A stretch of DNA of 64,000 nucleotides from Veillonella absiana (GCF_032970905.1 NZ_JAWJZA010000001.1); one strand, 5' to 3'. Shown: positions 52,464-62,374, counted from the first letter of the stretch. Translations and numbers: made by a program. Notes: generated by a model not told the origin, from the letters alone.

Positions 52464-54374
52464 TTATTTACGGTTTTTCACTTCTTCTTTAATATCCTTG
52501 AAGAAGTCTTCCCATTTCACAGTGCCTAATTCATCGCCACCATGTTTACGAACGTTCACAGTGCCATCTTCCATTTCTTTTTCCCCTACTACGAGCATGT
52601 AAGGTACTTTTTCCATTTGAGCTTGGCGTACTTTATAACCGATTTTTTCGTTACGTTCGTCAACTTCTACACGGATGTAGTCATGACGCATTTCTTTCGC
52701 AATTTTATTAGCATATTCAACGTGTTTTTCGCTGATAGGCAATACTTTCACCTGTACAGGGGCCATCCAAGTTGGGAATGCGCCTGCATAGTGTTCAGTA
52801 AGGATACCGATAAAGCGTTCCAAGGAGCCAAAGCATGCACGGTGAATCATAATAGGACGATGTTTTTGACCATCCTCGCCGATATATTCCATGCCGAAAC
52901 GTTCTGGAAGGTTCATATCCAATTGAATAGTACCACATTGCCATGTACGGCCAAGGGAATCCTCGATATGGTAGTCAAGTTTAGGACCGTAGAACGCGCC
53001 GTCACCAGGATTTACAACGTAAGGGATACCTTTTGCTTCGATAGCGTCACGAAGTGCGTCTGTAGCCAATTCCCAAATGTGGTCATCGCCCAAAGCGCCT
53101 TCTGGTTTTGTACTCAATTCCACATGGTATTTCAAACCGAATTGACTGTAAGTGCGGTCGAACAATTCGATAACTTTCATCAACTCAGGCTTAATTTGTT
53201 CAGGAGTCATGAATACATGCGCATCATCTTGAGTGAAGCTACGTACGCGGAACAAGCCGTGCAACGCGCCGGACAATTCGTGACGGTGAACTAAACCAAG
53301 TTCCGCCATGCGGATTGGCAAGTCTCGGTAGGAATGCATTTCGTTTTGGTATACCAAGATACCGCCTGGGCAGTTCATTGGTTTGATTGCGTAATCTTCG
53401 TTATCGATTTGTACTGTGTACATGTTTTCGCGGTAGTGATCCCAATGACCAGAAGTTTCCCACAATTGACGGTTCAAGATAACTGGTGTGCGGATTTCCA
53501 CGTATTCGAATTCATGGTGCAATTCGCGCCAGAATGTTTCTAATTCGTTGCGAAGTGCCATACCTTTTGGAAGGAAGAATGGGAAACCAGGACCTTCTTC
53601 TTTCAATACGAATAGGCCAAGTTCTTTGCCCAATTTACGGTGATCGCGTTTAGCTGCTTCTTCCAATAATTGAAGATATGCTTCAAGCTCTTCTTTTTTC
53701 TCGAAGGCAGTACCGTAAATACGTTGCAACATTTTATTTTTTTCATCGCCACGCCAGTACGCACCAGCAATGCTTTGCAATTTGAAGGCTTTTACTTTAC
53801 CAGTAGACGCTGCATGAGGGCCTACACATAAATCGATGAAATCACCTTGTTTGTAGCAAGAGATGATAGCATCCTCAGGCAAATCTTGGATTAATTCCAC
53901 TTTGTAATCTTCGTTTAAATTTTTGAAGAATTCGATTGCTTCTTGACGAGGCATTACGTTCTTTTCGATTGGCAAGTTTTCTTTAACAATGCGGATCATT
54001 TCTTTTTCGATTTTAGGCAAATCTTCTGGCACCAACACGTGTTCCATATCGATGTCATAGTAGAAACCTTTGTCGATAGCAGGACCGATTGCTAATTTTG
54101 CTTCTGGCCATAAACGTTTAATCGCTTGTGCCATGATATGAGATGCAGTATGGCGCAATGTGTGTTTACCGCCGTCTTGTTCAAATGTCAAGAAACTAAC
54201 TGTGCTACCGTCCACTAATTCTTCGCGCAAATCAGTCAATTCGCCGTTAACTTCTGCCGCCAATACTTTTTTAGCCAAACTATTAGATAATTGTTTTACT
54301 GCTTCACCTAGAGTAGTGCCAGCTGCGTATTCCTTAGCGCTACCATCAGGTAAAATGATTTTTACATCTGCCAT
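52464..54374 (-). CDS. thrS: Threonyl-tRNA synthetase
   Basis: Class II synthetase of 636 residues with all domains: N-terminal TGS (ADVKIILPDGSAKEYAAG), editing domain (HTLRHTASHIMAQAI with the HxxxH pair), catalytic core (MNCPGGILVYQ, RVRSFTQDDAHVF) and C-terminal anticodon-binding domain (QVKVLPISEKHVEYANKIA). The ATG at 54374 follows GGAGG; the frame to 54449 is not used. A T-box leader upstream controls it by tRNA-Thr charging. Confidence 0.97.
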   Translation of the reverse strand: MADVKIILPDGSAKEYAAGTTLGEAVKQLSNSLAKKVLAAEVNGELTDLREELVDGSTVSFLTFEQDGGKHTLRHTASHIMAQAIKRLWPEAKLAIGPAIDKGFYYDIDMEHVLVPEDLPKIEKEMIRIVKENLPIEKNVMPRQEAIEFFKNLNEDYKVELIQDLPEDAIISCYKQGDFIDLCVGPHAASTGKVKAFKLQSIAGAYWRGDEKNKMLQRIYGTAFEKKEELEAYLQLLEEAAKRDHRKLGKELGLFVLKEEGPGFPFFLPKGMALRNELETFWRELHHEFEYVEIRTPVILNRQLWETSGHWDHYRENMYTVQIDNEDYAIKPMNCPGGILVYQNEMHSYRDLPIRMAELGLVHRHELSGALHGLFRVRSFTQDDAHVFMTPEQIKPELMKVIELFDRTYSQFGLKYHVELSTKPEGALGDDHIWELATDALRDAIEAKGIPYVVNPGDGAFYGPKLDYHIEDSLGRTWQCGTIQLDMNLPERFGMEYIGEDGQKHRPIMIHRACFGSLERFIGILTEHYAGAFPTWMAPVQVKVLPISEKHVEYANKIAKEMRHDYIRVEVDERNEKIGYKVRQAQMEKVPYMLVVGEKEMEDGTVNVRKHGGDELGTVKWEDFFKDIKEEVKNRK

Positions 54375-54477
54375 TGTTCTTTTCCTCCATTGTGAAAGCC
54401 ACCGGCGGGACACGGGGTTTTCTATTAACTTTAATTCTAATCTATGCATTGCCTATGAAAGTTTTGTTTTCGGCAAT

Positions 54478-54765
54478 AAAAAAAGACCTTCTATTCCCTC
54501 TACAAGGGACGAAGATCATATTCGCGGTTCCACCCTAGTTAATTACACAACCATTTTACCTCATTGTATGTCAAGGTAATACATTAGTGCATAATTCACT
54601 CTTAGATTCTAACGGTTCTTAGCCGGGAGTGCCTACTTAGGTTCGACAGACCAGTTTAAAGGGGGTAATGAATAGCTATATGTGAGGTATTTCCACCAGC
54701 AACCTCTCTCTGAGACATAGGGAACTATGCATCATGTCCTTTGCATAACTTTTAACATAGCTATT
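54478..54765 (-). promoter_or_regulatory. Threonine T-box leader
   Basis: The conserved T-box AGGGTGGAACCGCG lies at 54523-54536 on the minus strand. It is followed by the terminator GATCTTC/GAAGGTC (54511-54517 with 54485-54491) and a run of seven Ts. Stem I features (AGAGAG, GCTGGTGG) occur near 54695-54715. ACC in ATTACCCCC near 54665 is a candidate specifier codon. Uncharged tRNA-Thr should stabilise the antiterminator and switch on thrS. Confidence 0.9.
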
Positions 54766-54835
54766 GTAGCACACTAGGTTTTTGAATGCAAGTATAGACT
54801 TCTACATAAAATTATATTGTGCGAAATTATTATAT

Positions 54836-55132
54836 CTATTTTTCAAAATAAACTTTATCGCCTAAACTCGTTAGTATCTCAATAGCCAATTCTCTCGTAT
54901 CCGGCGTACACCGCACCATACTACGGCCAGTGTTATCTAATGTCGTCATAACACCCACATACTCATAGCCCTCAAGAATTCGATTAATATAATTCGTATC
55001 GCTAGGATTGATTTTGAAATATACGTAGGATTCCTCTCCAGTCATAGGTGCATCCGCACCATCTACGCGTTTCATTAATTCTACTGGTTCCGCCATTAAA
55101 TTTGTTTTAGGTTTATCATTAATTGGTAGCAT
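54836..55132 (-). CDS. DUF4911-like small protein
   Basis: A 98-residue soluble protein with the DUF4911 pattern: a YVYFKINPSDTNYINRILEG strand-helix, YVGVMTTLDN, then TPDTRELAIEILTSL. Family members occur in Firmicutes and have no known function. The protein reads as a compact alpha-beta fold without signal or membrane segments. It is a single gene with weak Shine-Dalgarno AGGATGG. Confidence 0.7.
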   Translation of the reverse strand: MLPINDKPKTNLMAEPVELMKRVDGADAPMTGEESYVYFKINPSDTNYINRILEGYEYVGVMTTLDNTGRSMVRCTPDTRELAIEILTSLGDKVYFEK

Positions 55133-55303
55133 AGTCCATCCTAAGTTTGTTCACAAAAAAAGTCATCGTAATCTATCTGTATTATATCAAAATTGATACC
55201 ATACGGACATCATACGATGACTTTATTTACATTGAAATGCTAAAGTACATACATCTTGAAAACCTAATCGGATTTCATATGACACTTAAGTCTATTATAT
55301 TTC

Positions 55304-56548
55304 TTACGCTTCTTCTTTCACCTTACACTCGCGGCGCATCATGGAGAATGGTTCTAGAGGTGTATCGATGTACAAATGAACTTTCATTTGTGCATGTGGG
55401 GCCACGTCGATTTCATTGCCATCTACATCGGTCATTTTGGTGATAACGTGTTCAACGTTTGGACCTTTAGGTTGGCAGAATTCTACCTTATCGCCTACCT
55501 TAAAGTTATTACGTTGTTCTAATTCAGCATAACCGCCTTCAACATTATAACCTTCTACCAAACCAATGAAGTCATGAGTTTGTGTGTTACTGGATTTACC
55601 ATAGTTTTGAGCTGTTTCGTTAGCTTTACCAACGGAGAAGCCTTCTGTATATGGACGGTGGGAGATTTTTTCTAATTCTGCAATCCATTCAGGACGAACG
55701 TACCAGTTTTCACCTTCTTCAAGGTATTTGTCGATCGCTTCGCGGTATACTTTCGCCACTGTTGCTACATAGTGAACGCTCTTCATACGTCCTTCGATTT
55801 TAAGGCTGTCGATACCTGCTTCGTAAAGATCAGGAATATGGCCTAATAGGCATAAATCCTTAGAGTTAAAGATATACGTACCTTTATCATCTTCTTCGAT
55901 TGGGTAGTATTCACCAGGGCGGTTAGATTCAACGATTGAGTATTTCCAACGGCAAGATTGGGAACATTGACCACGGTTCGCATCGCGAGTACCAGTCATA
56001 TAGTTACTCATAAGACAACGACCAGAGTAAGCGATACACATAGCACCATGTACGAAAGATTCGATTTCAATATCTACTTTATCTTTCATTTCCTTAAGAT
56101 CTTTAATAGATACTTCACGAGCCGCTACGACACGGTGTGCACCTAAATCTTTCCACATTTGTACAGTCATAAAGTTTGTTGTACTTGCTTGTGTACTTAC
56201 GTGTAATTCGAGTTTTGGTGCTACCCGTTTAGCGAGGCCAAAGATACCCATATCCGCTACGATAATAGCATCTACACCAATACTTTCAAGATATACTAAA
56301 TACTCTTCAAGACCAACAAGATCTTCATTGTGAGGGATGATATTACATGTGACATGAATTTTTTTACCATGGGCATGTACAAACTCTACAGCCTCTTTCA
56401 ATTCTTCATTAGAGAAATTAGAGCTGCTAGCGCGCAAACCAAAATGTTGGCCTGCACAGTATACGGCATCCGCACCATAGCGAATGGCCATTTTTAATTT
56501 ATCCATATTGCCTGCTGGGCAAAGCAATTCAATAAAACGTTTTTCCAT
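55304..56548 (-). CDS. trhP: U32-family tRNA hydroxylation protein TrhP
   Basis: A 414-residue U32 'peptidase' family member. FIELLCPAGNMDKLKMAIRY, GQHFGLRASSSNFSNEEL and the cysteine-rich RGQCSQSCRWKY with CLMSNYMTG are the family marks and ligate a cofactor or cluster. In E. coli and Bacillus, TrhP (YegQ/YrrO) makes 5-hydroxyuridine at the tRNA wobble position. It overlaps trmR (TAATG), whose product methylates that hydroxyl, so the pair forms one pathway. Confidence 0.87.
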   Translation of the reverse strand: MEKRFIELLCPAGNMDKLKMAIRYGADAVYCAGQHFGLRASSSNFSNEELKEAVEFVHAHGKKIHVTCNIIPHNEDLVGLEEYLVYLESIGVDAIIVADMGIFGLAKRVAPKLELHVSTQASTTNFMTVQMWKDLGAHRVVAAREVSIKDLKEMKDKVDIEIESFVHGAMCIAYSGRCLMSNYMTGTRDANRGQCSQSCRWKYSIVESNRPGEYYPIEEDDKGTYIFNSKDLCLLGHIPDLYEAGIDSLKIEGRMKSVHYVATVAKVYREAIDKYLEEGENWYVRPEWIAELEKISHRPYTEGFSVGKANETAQNYGKSSNTQTHDFIGLVEGYNVEGGYAELEQRNNFKVGDKVEFCQPKGPNVEHVITKMTDVDGNEIDVAPHAQMKVHLYIDTPLEPFSMMRRECKVKEEA

Positions 56549-57156
56549 TATTGTTCAGGACTTCCTTTCCAAACACTAACACTCATACCATCACCTAGTG
56601 GATAAATGGTGGTATTAAATAACTCTTTATTTTCTACAAAATTCAAATACTCTTGTAGCCGTTTTGTAATCGTTTTAAATCGACGCGGTGGTTCTTTATC
56701 CCCCCGCACATAACCTCTAAAGAGTACATTATCGGCAAGAACCACTGCACCTTCTTTCAACAAAGGCATAATAAGTTCTAATTGTTTCAAATATTGCCCC
56801 TTAGGGCCATCGAGGAACACAAGATCATACTCACCTTTCAGATTCACCAGGATTTCATTGGCATCCCCGTTCAAGAGATAAACATTGTCCTTGTAATCGG
56901 ATTGACCAATATAATATTTTGCCATCTCATGACGCACCGTATCAAGTTCAATGGATGTAATATGACCACCCTCACCCATTTGACGTGCCATGAGCAATGT
57001 AGAATAGCCGATAGCCGTTCCAATTTCAAGGACTGACGTCGGTTGATACAAACTTAATAATTCTTCAAAGAGATGTACTTCTGATTCACGCAAAATTGGC
57101 ACATTATTAATCATGGCATAAATGCGTTGCTCATTTAATATCTCATTAGTTTCCAT
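56548..57156 (-). CDS. trmR: tRNA 5-hydroxyuridine methyltransferase TrmR
   Basis: A 202-residue SAM-dependent O-methyltransferase. LEIGTAIGYSTLLMARQM is the SAM motif, and DLVFLDGPKGQYLKQLE and VVLADNVLFRGYV supply metal and active-site residues. Bacillus YrrM/TrmR converts ho5U34 to mo5U34 in tRNA. The position between mltG and the U32 gene copies the Bacillus yrrL-yrrM-yrrN/O order, which supports this function over a catechol O-methyltransferase. Confidence 0.85.
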   Translation of the reverse strand: METNEILNEQRIYAMINNVPILRESEVHLFEELLSLYQPTSVLEIGTAIGYSTLLMARQMGEGGHITSIELDTVRHEMAKYYIGQSDYKDNVYLLNGDANEILVNLKGEYDLVFLDGPKGQYLKQLELIMPLLKEGAVVLADNVLFRGYVRGDKEPPRRFKTITKRLQEYLNFVENKELFNTTIYPLGDGMSVSVWKGSPEQ

Positions 57157-58156
57157 AAATACTTTCCACTACCTTCAAATGTTCTTCATAAGTTTTTGTA
57201 AAATGATTATGACCTTCTTTGTCTGCCACAAAATACAAATACTCTGTATCGCCAGCATTTAATACGGCCTCAAGGGATTTTTTACCAGGGTTCGCAATCG
57301 GTCCTGGTGGCAAACCATTGATAATGTACGTATTATAAGGGCTTTGTAATTGCGTATCCTCAATTGTCACATGCGCCTTTGGATAGCCTAGGATGTATTG
57401 AATACTCGCATCAGATTGGATAGGCATACCTAATTTTAAACGTTTTTTGAATACTGCCGCGATTGGCTCACGATCTTTATCAAAGAGCGCTTCCTTTTCT
57501 ACTAGGGATGCTAATGTGATAAATTCAAAAATCGTCATGTGTTCGTCGTCCAATTGTTTCCGTATGTCTGGCGTTAATTGACTATTCATTTCTCTAGCCA
57601 TCAAATCAATGATATCCTTTGCAGATGCATCCACAGGGATATCATAAGTACTAGGAAACAAGAACCCTTCCACACGGTACGTTACCGGTTTTGGCCCATA
57701 CATATATTGATATGGTACATAGTTTTTTGCCACATCTAGGAATTCCTTAGCCGTCACCAAACGGTCTTTTTCAAGTGCAATGGCGATTTCACCAATGGTA
57801 TATCCTTCTGGAATAGTAACACGAACTGCTTTTACATGGCCTTTTTGTAAGAGCTCAATTAACTCTGTTTGATTCACTTTATTAGGGATTTGGTAGTACC
57901 CAGTTTGTAACTTCGCACCATTACCACTAATACGTAAGGCTAATCGAAATAATTCAGGAGATCGAATCAATCCTTTTTCATAAAGCATTTGGGCTATTTC
58001 TGCTCCAGTTTGCTTTTCTTCGATAACCACTACTTGCTCATCAGTCGTTTCGTTAAAGGTATTAGGCAAATAATACATTGCCCCCCATAAAGTTGCCGCT
58101 CCTATACATAGGAGAACCGCAAATATGCCCAGGGCAATACGTATTCCTTTTTTCAT
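57146..58156 (-). CDS. mltG: Endolytic murein transglycosylase MltG
   Basis: A membrane-anchored lytic transglycosylase that cuts nascent glycan strands. One N-terminal helix (IALGIFAVLLCIGAATLWGA) is followed by a LysM-like part and the YceG domain. The catalytic Glu sits in LASLVEKEA, and SDASIQYILGYPKAHV, SPYNTYIINGLPPGPIANPG (shortened here) are conserved. The 336-residue length is typical. It overlaps trmR by 11 bases. Confidence 0.94.
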   Translation of the reverse strand: MKKGIRIALGIFAVLLCIGAATLWGAMYYLPNTFNETTDEQVVVIEEKQTGAEIAQMLYEKGLIRSPELFRLALRISGNGAKLQTGYYQIPNKVNQTELIELLQKGHVKAVRVTIPEGYTIGEIAIALEKDRLVTAKEFLDVAKNYVPYQYMYGPKPVTYRVEGFLFPSTYDIPVDASAKDIIDLMAREMNSQLTPDIRKQLDDEHMTIFEFITLASLVEKEALFDKDREPIAAVFKKRLKLGMPIQSDASIQYILGYPKAHVTIEDTQLQSPYNTYIINGLPPGPIANPGKKSLEAVLNAGDTEYLYFVADKEGHNHFTKTYEEHLKVVESIYGN

Positions 58157-58293
58157 GAGTTATATCCTTTCTTATGCGCGATACAACAACACAACTCCAC
58201 AGAATTATGTACTAAGGCGTCCCTTTATTATACCATATCTGTTGGGATTTACCTATATCCCTTATATCTCCATATTGTTGACCTCACATTACC

Positions 58294-58318
58294 AAAAAAG
58301 AGGCCTTTCGGCCTCTTT
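58294..58318 (-). terminator. Terminator of the ireB-ruvX-DUF1292 operon
   Basis: AAAGAGGCC (58310-58318 on the minus strand) and GGCCTCTTT (58297-58305) form a 9-bp stem with a GAAA loop, then more Ts. Confidence 0.92.
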
Positions 58319-58334
58319 AATTCACGATTATGTA

Positions 58335-58637
58335 TTATTCTTCTTCATCCGATTCCATGTTTTCATAGATTTCAACAACAGCATCAAAATCTTCATCGTT
58401 TTCATCTAATGTAACGTATTCTTCTTCGCCTTGTTCATTCACTTCAATACGTGCCAAAATCATATACGTTTCATCTTGACCTTCATGGTCATCGTCTTCG
58501 TTTGGAATTTGTGCTAAAACAGCAAATTGTTGATCTTTATAATTAATTACCACATCTTCAACAAAAGACTGTGTATTGCCATCTTCGTCTTCAAATTGAA
58601 GTACATACATTTCGCCTTCGTAATTTTCATCAATCAT
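58335..58637 (-). CDS. DUF1292 acidic protein (YrzB-like)
   Basis: A 100-residue, very acidic soluble protein ending in ENMESDEEE. The YVLQFEDEDGNTQSFVEDVV start and the repeated DE-rich strands match DUF1292. It lies downstream of ruvX and ireB in the order known from Bacillus (yrzL-yrrK-yrzB). The function is unknown. Confidence 0.85.
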   Translation of the reverse strand: MIDENYEGEMYVLQFEDEDGNTQSFVEDVVINYKDQQFAVLAQIPNEDDDHEGQDETYMILARIEVNEQGEEEYVTLDENDEDFDAVVEIYENMESDEEE

Positions 58638-58709
58638 GGGTATTCCTCCTTAATGAATTATATAAACAATATGCATCAACCTAGAATCTTAGGTTACATG
58701 TATATATTC

Positions 58710-59129
58710 TCATTTCATATGTTGTAATCGGTCTAAATATCCCTGTAGTATCACTACAGCAGCCATTTTATCGATAACAGATTTTCTTTTTTTACGGCTT
58801 ACATCAGCAGCGATGAGTTGGCGTTCCGCCATAACGGTAGATAAGCGTTCGTCCCAAAATGCCACAGGCAAATCAATGACCTCTTTCATTTTTTCTACGA
58901 ACTCTTCCGTTTTTTCTGCACGCTCACCTTTGGTACCATTCATATTTTTCGGCATGCCTACAACGATTTCATGAACCTCGTACTCGGCGATAATTTCTTT
59001 CAAGCGATTGAAATCTTTTTCAAGGGACGTGCGACGCACCGTTTCTATACCTTGAGCGGTCATTAATAATGCATCACTGCAAGCCACCCCGATGGTACGG
59101 CTGCCCACGTCTAAGGACATAATTCTCAT
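58710..59129 (-). CDS. ruvX: RuvX/YqgF putative Holliday-junction resolvase or 16S rRNA nuclease
   Basis: A 139-residue RNase H-fold nuclease. The metal-binding Asp residues are in MSLDVGSRTIGVACSD and in the late WDERLSTVMAE and VIDKMAAVVILQGYL. The family takes part in pre-16S rRNA 5' processing and was first proposed as a resolvase. The ATG overlaps the ireB stop (TAATG). Confidence 0.93.
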   Translation of the reverse strand: MRIMSLDVGSRTIGVACSDALLMTAQGIETVRRTSLEKDFNRLKEIIAEYEVHEIVVGMPKNMNGTKGERAEKTEEFVEKMKEVIDLPVAFWDERLSTVMAERQLIAADVSRKKRKSVIDKMAAVVILQGYLDRLQHMK

Positions 59130-59389
59130 TATAATTGTTTAGCCTTTACATATTCTTTCACAAGCTCTTCGATTAAATCATCGCGTTCCAAACGGCGAAT
59201 GTCTGTGCGCGCATTGTTATAGCTCGTAATATATGTTGGGTCCCCAGAAATTAGATAACCTACGATTTGATTAATAGGATTATATCCCTTTTCCTTCATG
59301 GATTCGTACACGCGAGTCAAGACTTGCTCAGCAGTCATTGGTTCGTCATCTACCTTTTTAAACATCATAGTTTCATCTGCTACACTCAT
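59129..59389 (-). CDS. ireB: IreB-family regulatory protein (UPF0297)
   Basis: An 86-residue protein with the conserved core YESMKEKGYNPINQIVGYLISGDPTYI (partial: KGYNPINQIVGYLISGDPTY) and NARTDIRRLERDDLIEEL. In Enterococcus, IreB is a substrate of the PASTA kinase IreK and modulates cephalosporin resistance. The ATG at 59389 follows AGGAGG; the longer frame to 59431 has no site. It is the first gene of ireB-ruvX-DUF1292. Confidence 0.92.
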   Translation of the reverse strand: MSVADETMMFKKVDDEPMTAEQVLTRVYESMKEKGYNPINQIVGYLISGDPTYITSYNNARTDIRRLERDDLIEELVKEYVKAKQL

Positions 59390-59449
59390 GGTTGTCCCTC
59401 CTTTAACAGTATTAATATATTTGTGATTCAATTATATCACATATAGAAT

Positions 59450-59485
59450 GTAAGGTCTTAGTGAAAGTATCAACTAAGACCTTAC
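59450..59485. terminator. Perfect 12-bp hairpin downstream of alaS
   Basis: GTAAGGTCTTAG (59450-59461) pairs with CTAAGACCTTAC (59474-59485). Neither side has a strong T-run on the minus strand, so termination of alaS here is only probable. Confidence 0.45.
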
Positions 59486-59616
59486 TGTTTAATATTTTAC
59501 AGAACATATATGAACACTAGATGATAGCATTATATACAATTCTTTTTGTAAAAGATTAGTTTACACATGCATAGTCGTCAGTTCAGACTGCATATGCTGA
59601 TACAAGTACTAGCCAA

Positions 59617-62226
59617 TTACCCTAGCATTGCTTTCAAAGCTTCACCAGCAGCACGTAATGCATCGTTTAATTTTTCTGGATCTTTACCACCAGCTTGCGC
59701 CATATCTGGACGACCACCGCCATTACCGCCTGCAGCTTGAGCAGCAGCCTTAACGATATTACCAGCATGAGCACCACGTTTTACAACGTCTTTGGATACT
59801 TTACACACAAAGTTAATTTTGTCTTCATTAACGGATGCCAATAATACAACACCAGAGCCTAGTTGTTCGATACCTTTGTCTGCATAGTCACGAAGATTAT
59901 CCATGTCGGATGCTTTTACCATTGCCAATACAGTTGGTACGTCATTCACCATAACCTTAGCAGACACAACATCAGCTACGCCAGTAGCCGCCAAATCCTT
60001 ACGGATGTCAGCCAATTCGCGTTCAACGGATTTCGCTTCTTCCAATACTTGGTGTAAGCGTTCTTGGACTTGGTTTGGTTTCGTTTTCAATGTGGCAGCC
60101 ATTTCGGAAATAGTTTCACGATCATGACGAGCCGCTTCAACAGCTGCGGCACCAGTGATTGCTTCGATACGACGAACGCCAGAACCGATACCTGCTTCGG
60201 AAATCAAACGGAATGTACCGATGAAAGCAGTGTTACCTACGTGGGAACCACCGCACAATTCAACGGAGAAGCCTGGTACTTCTACTACGCGTACTACATC
60301 GCCATATTTATCGCCGAACAAGGCCATAGCGCCTTTTTCTTTTGCTTCGTCCATGGACATTTCAGCAATGGCAACGTCAGTAGCTTTCAAAATTTCTTCG
60401 TTCACTAGGTATTCGATTTGATTCAATTCCTCTTGTGTAACAGGGGAGAAATGTGTGAAGTCAAAACGCAAGTAACCTGGTGTTACCAAGGAACCGGCTT
60501 GGTTTACATGTGCGCCCAATACAGTTTTCAATGCTGCATGGAGCAAGTGAGTAGCTGTATGGTTGCGCGCCATAGAATTACGACGAGCTACGTCAACATT
60601 AACTTGTACTTTGTTGCCTTGATTCAAGGAACCTTCTACAACAGTACCAATATGATATACAGTGCCTTCTGGTAAACGTTTTGTATTATGAATTTCCATC
60701 TTACCCATTGGGCCAGTGATGAAACCAGTATCGCCTAATTGACCGCCCCCTTCAGCATGGAATGGAGTGGAACGAACGATAATAGTTACTTCGTCGCCAT
60801 CAGCAGCTGTTTCGATGCGATCTGAACCTTTACCAATCATCAACACTTCAGATTCAGTAGCAGACTCATCCTCGGTTAACGTTTCATTAGCGAGGTATGT
60901 GATGTCTGGTGTTGCCACTTTTGCATCTTCCGACGCACGAGCTTCACGAGCGCGTGTACGTTGTTCTTGCATCGCCGCATCAAAACCTTCATGGTCGATA
61001 GCAAGACCACGTTCAGATGCAATTTCTTCGGTTAATTCCCATGGGAATCCATATGTATCATATAATTTAAATACTTCTGTACCAGGAAGTACAGTTGCTT
61101 TTTCGTCCACTAAGGAATCGATGAGAGAGCTCAACAAATCAAGGCCTTGTGCCAAAGTTTGGTTAAAGCGTTCTTCTTCGTTCGCTACAACGCGTTTTAC
61201 GAAGTCTTGTTTTTCCGCAATGGATTGAATGCCAGGGCCAAGAATATCCACTACCACATCTACGAGTGGTGTTAGGAATGGACCTTCGATACCGAGTAAA
61301 CGACCGTGACGAACAGCACGACGTAAAATACGACGCAATACATAGCCACGACCTTCATTAGATGGCAATACACCGTCAGAAATCAAGGCAGTTACCGCAC
61401 GAGCATGGTCCGCAATAACCTTTAAGGATACGTCAGTATTTGCATCTGTATGATAAGTCACACCCGCTTTTTTAGCTGTTGCTTCAATAATTGGGAAAAT
61501 CAAGTCCGTTTCAAAGTTACTTTCACAATTTTGAAGAACAGATGCCAAACGTTCAAGGCCCGCACCGGTATCAATATTTTTCTTAGCTAATGGTTCATAT
61601 TCGCCAGTAGCAGTTTTGTTGAATTGTGTGAACACAAGGTTCCAAATTTCAAGATAACGATCACAATCACAACCAGGTGCACAATCATCACAACCACAGC
61701 CACGTTCTGGGCCAAGATCAAAGAAGATTTCACTGTCTGGACCGCAAGGACCTTCACCGATTTCCCAGAAATTATCTTCTAAACGGGAAATATGGTCCGC
61801 TGGAACTCCACAGTCGTTCAACCAAGTATTGTATGCTTCTTCATCATCTGGATATACAGTCACATATAATTTGGATTTATCTAGTTTAATGACCTCTGTA
61901 AGGAATTCCCATGCCCAATGGATAGCTTCCTTTTTAAAGTAATCACCAAAGGAGAAATTACCAAGCATTTCAAAAAATGTATGATGACGCGCAGTGCGAC
62001 CTACGTTCTCCAAGTCACCTGTACGCATACATTTTTGACTTGTTGTAATACGTGTACGAGGTGGTACAAGCTTACCAGTAAAGAATGGTTTTAATGGCGC
62101 CATACCAGCACCAATCAATAACAAAGAGGGATCATTATCAGGAATTAAAGAGAAACTATCTAATTTCAAATGACCTTTATTTTCGAAAAACTGCAAGTAC
62201 GCTTGACGCAGCTCATTACCTTTCAT
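59617..62226 (-). CDS. alaS: Alanyl-tRNA synthetase
   Basis: Class II synthetase of 869 residues. The catalytic domain shows GAGMAPLKPFFTG, TARHHTFFEMLGNFSFGDYF (20 residues) and GAGLERLASVLQ. The editing domain has the zinc motifs HTATHLLHAAL and CGGSHVGNTAFIG. The C-terminal DHHA1-like domain ends with the Gly-rich GGNGGGRPDMAQAGG. A cysteine-rich stretch (GCGCDDCAPGCDCDRY) in the catalytic domain adds a likely metal site. The ATG at 62226 follows GGGAGGT by 7 bases. No T-box was recognised in its leader. Confidence 0.97.
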   Translation of the reverse strand: MKGNELRQAYLQFFENKGHLKLDSFSLIPDNDPSLLLIGAGMAPLKPFFTGKLVPPRTRITTSQKCMRTGDLENVGRTARHHTFFEMLGNFSFGDYFKKEAIHWAWEFLTEVIKLDKSKLYVTVYPDDEEAYNTWLNDCGVPADHISRLEDNFWEIGEGPCGPDSEIFFDLGPERGCGCDDCAPGCDCDRYLEIWNLVFTQFNKTATGEYEPLAKKNIDTGAGLERLASVLQNCESNFETDLIFPIIEATAKKAGVTYHTDANTDVSLKVIADHARAVTALISDGVLPSNEGRGYVLRRILRRAVRHGRLLGIEGPFLTPLVDVVVDILGPGIQSIAEKQDFVKRVVANEEERFNQTLAQGLDLLSSLIDSLVDEKATVLPGTEVFKLYDTYGFPWELTEEIASERGLAIDHEGFDAAMQEQRTRAREARASEDAKVATPDITYLANETLTEDESATESEVLMIGKGSDRIETAADGDEVTIIVRSTPFHAEGGGQLGDTGFITGPMGKMEIHNTKRLPEGTVYHIGTVVEGSLNQGNKVQVNVDVARRNSMARNHTATHLLHAALKTVLGAHVNQAGSLVTPGYLRFDFTHFSPVTQEELNQIEYLVNEEILKATDVAIAEMSMDEAKEKGAMALFGDKYGDVVRVVEVPGFSVELCGGSHVGNTAFIGTFRLISEAGIGSGVRRIEAITGAAAVEAARHDRETISEMAATLKTKPNQVQERLHQVLEEAKSVERELADIRKDLAATGVADVVSAKVMVNDVPTVLAMVKASDMDNLRDYADKGIEQLGSGVVLLASVNEDKINFVCKVSKDVVKRGAHAGNIVKAAAQAAGGNGGGRPDMAQAGGKDPEKLNDALRAAGEALKAMLG

Positions 62227-62365
62227 ATGTATAACCTCCCTAGGATAAATCAATACATTCTATTATAACAAATTTTATACACAAATACTATTAAATTTAT
62301 CTAATTCAGTGCTCCTATTAGGAGCATTCCCCAAGTAAAAAGAGCCTACTCAATCCCTTGACCTC

Positions 62366-62374
62366 TGTTATAAT
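62366..62374 (+). promoter_or_regulatory. Extended -10 promoter of the small toxin gene
   Basis: TGTTATAAT (62366-62374) is a consensus extended -10. The -35 region is weak. The transcript would begin near 62382 with AGGTAGCTGATG, which recurs almost exactly at the start of the opposing transcript. Confidence 0.6.

Noticed and set aside
52542..53294. 250-codon plus-strand ORF antisense to thrS
   Set aside because: It lies wholly inside the conserved thrS coding sequence. Its product is Phe/Val/His-rich without domain character and has no ribosome site, so it is a shadow frame.
60767..61228. 153-codon plus-strand ORF antisense to alaS
   Set aside because: It is a shadow of the strongly conserved alaS gene, Ser/Ala/Arg-rich, with no ribosome site.
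62311..62325. GCTCCT/AGGAGC hairpin as a terminator or second toxin element
   Set aside because: The stem is only 6 bp with no T-run on either strand. It may be incidental, upstream of the toxin promoter.
62358..62363. TTGACC as the -35 box of the toxin promoter
   Set aside because: It is only 5 bases from the TATAAT, far too close. The extended -10 is the better explanation.
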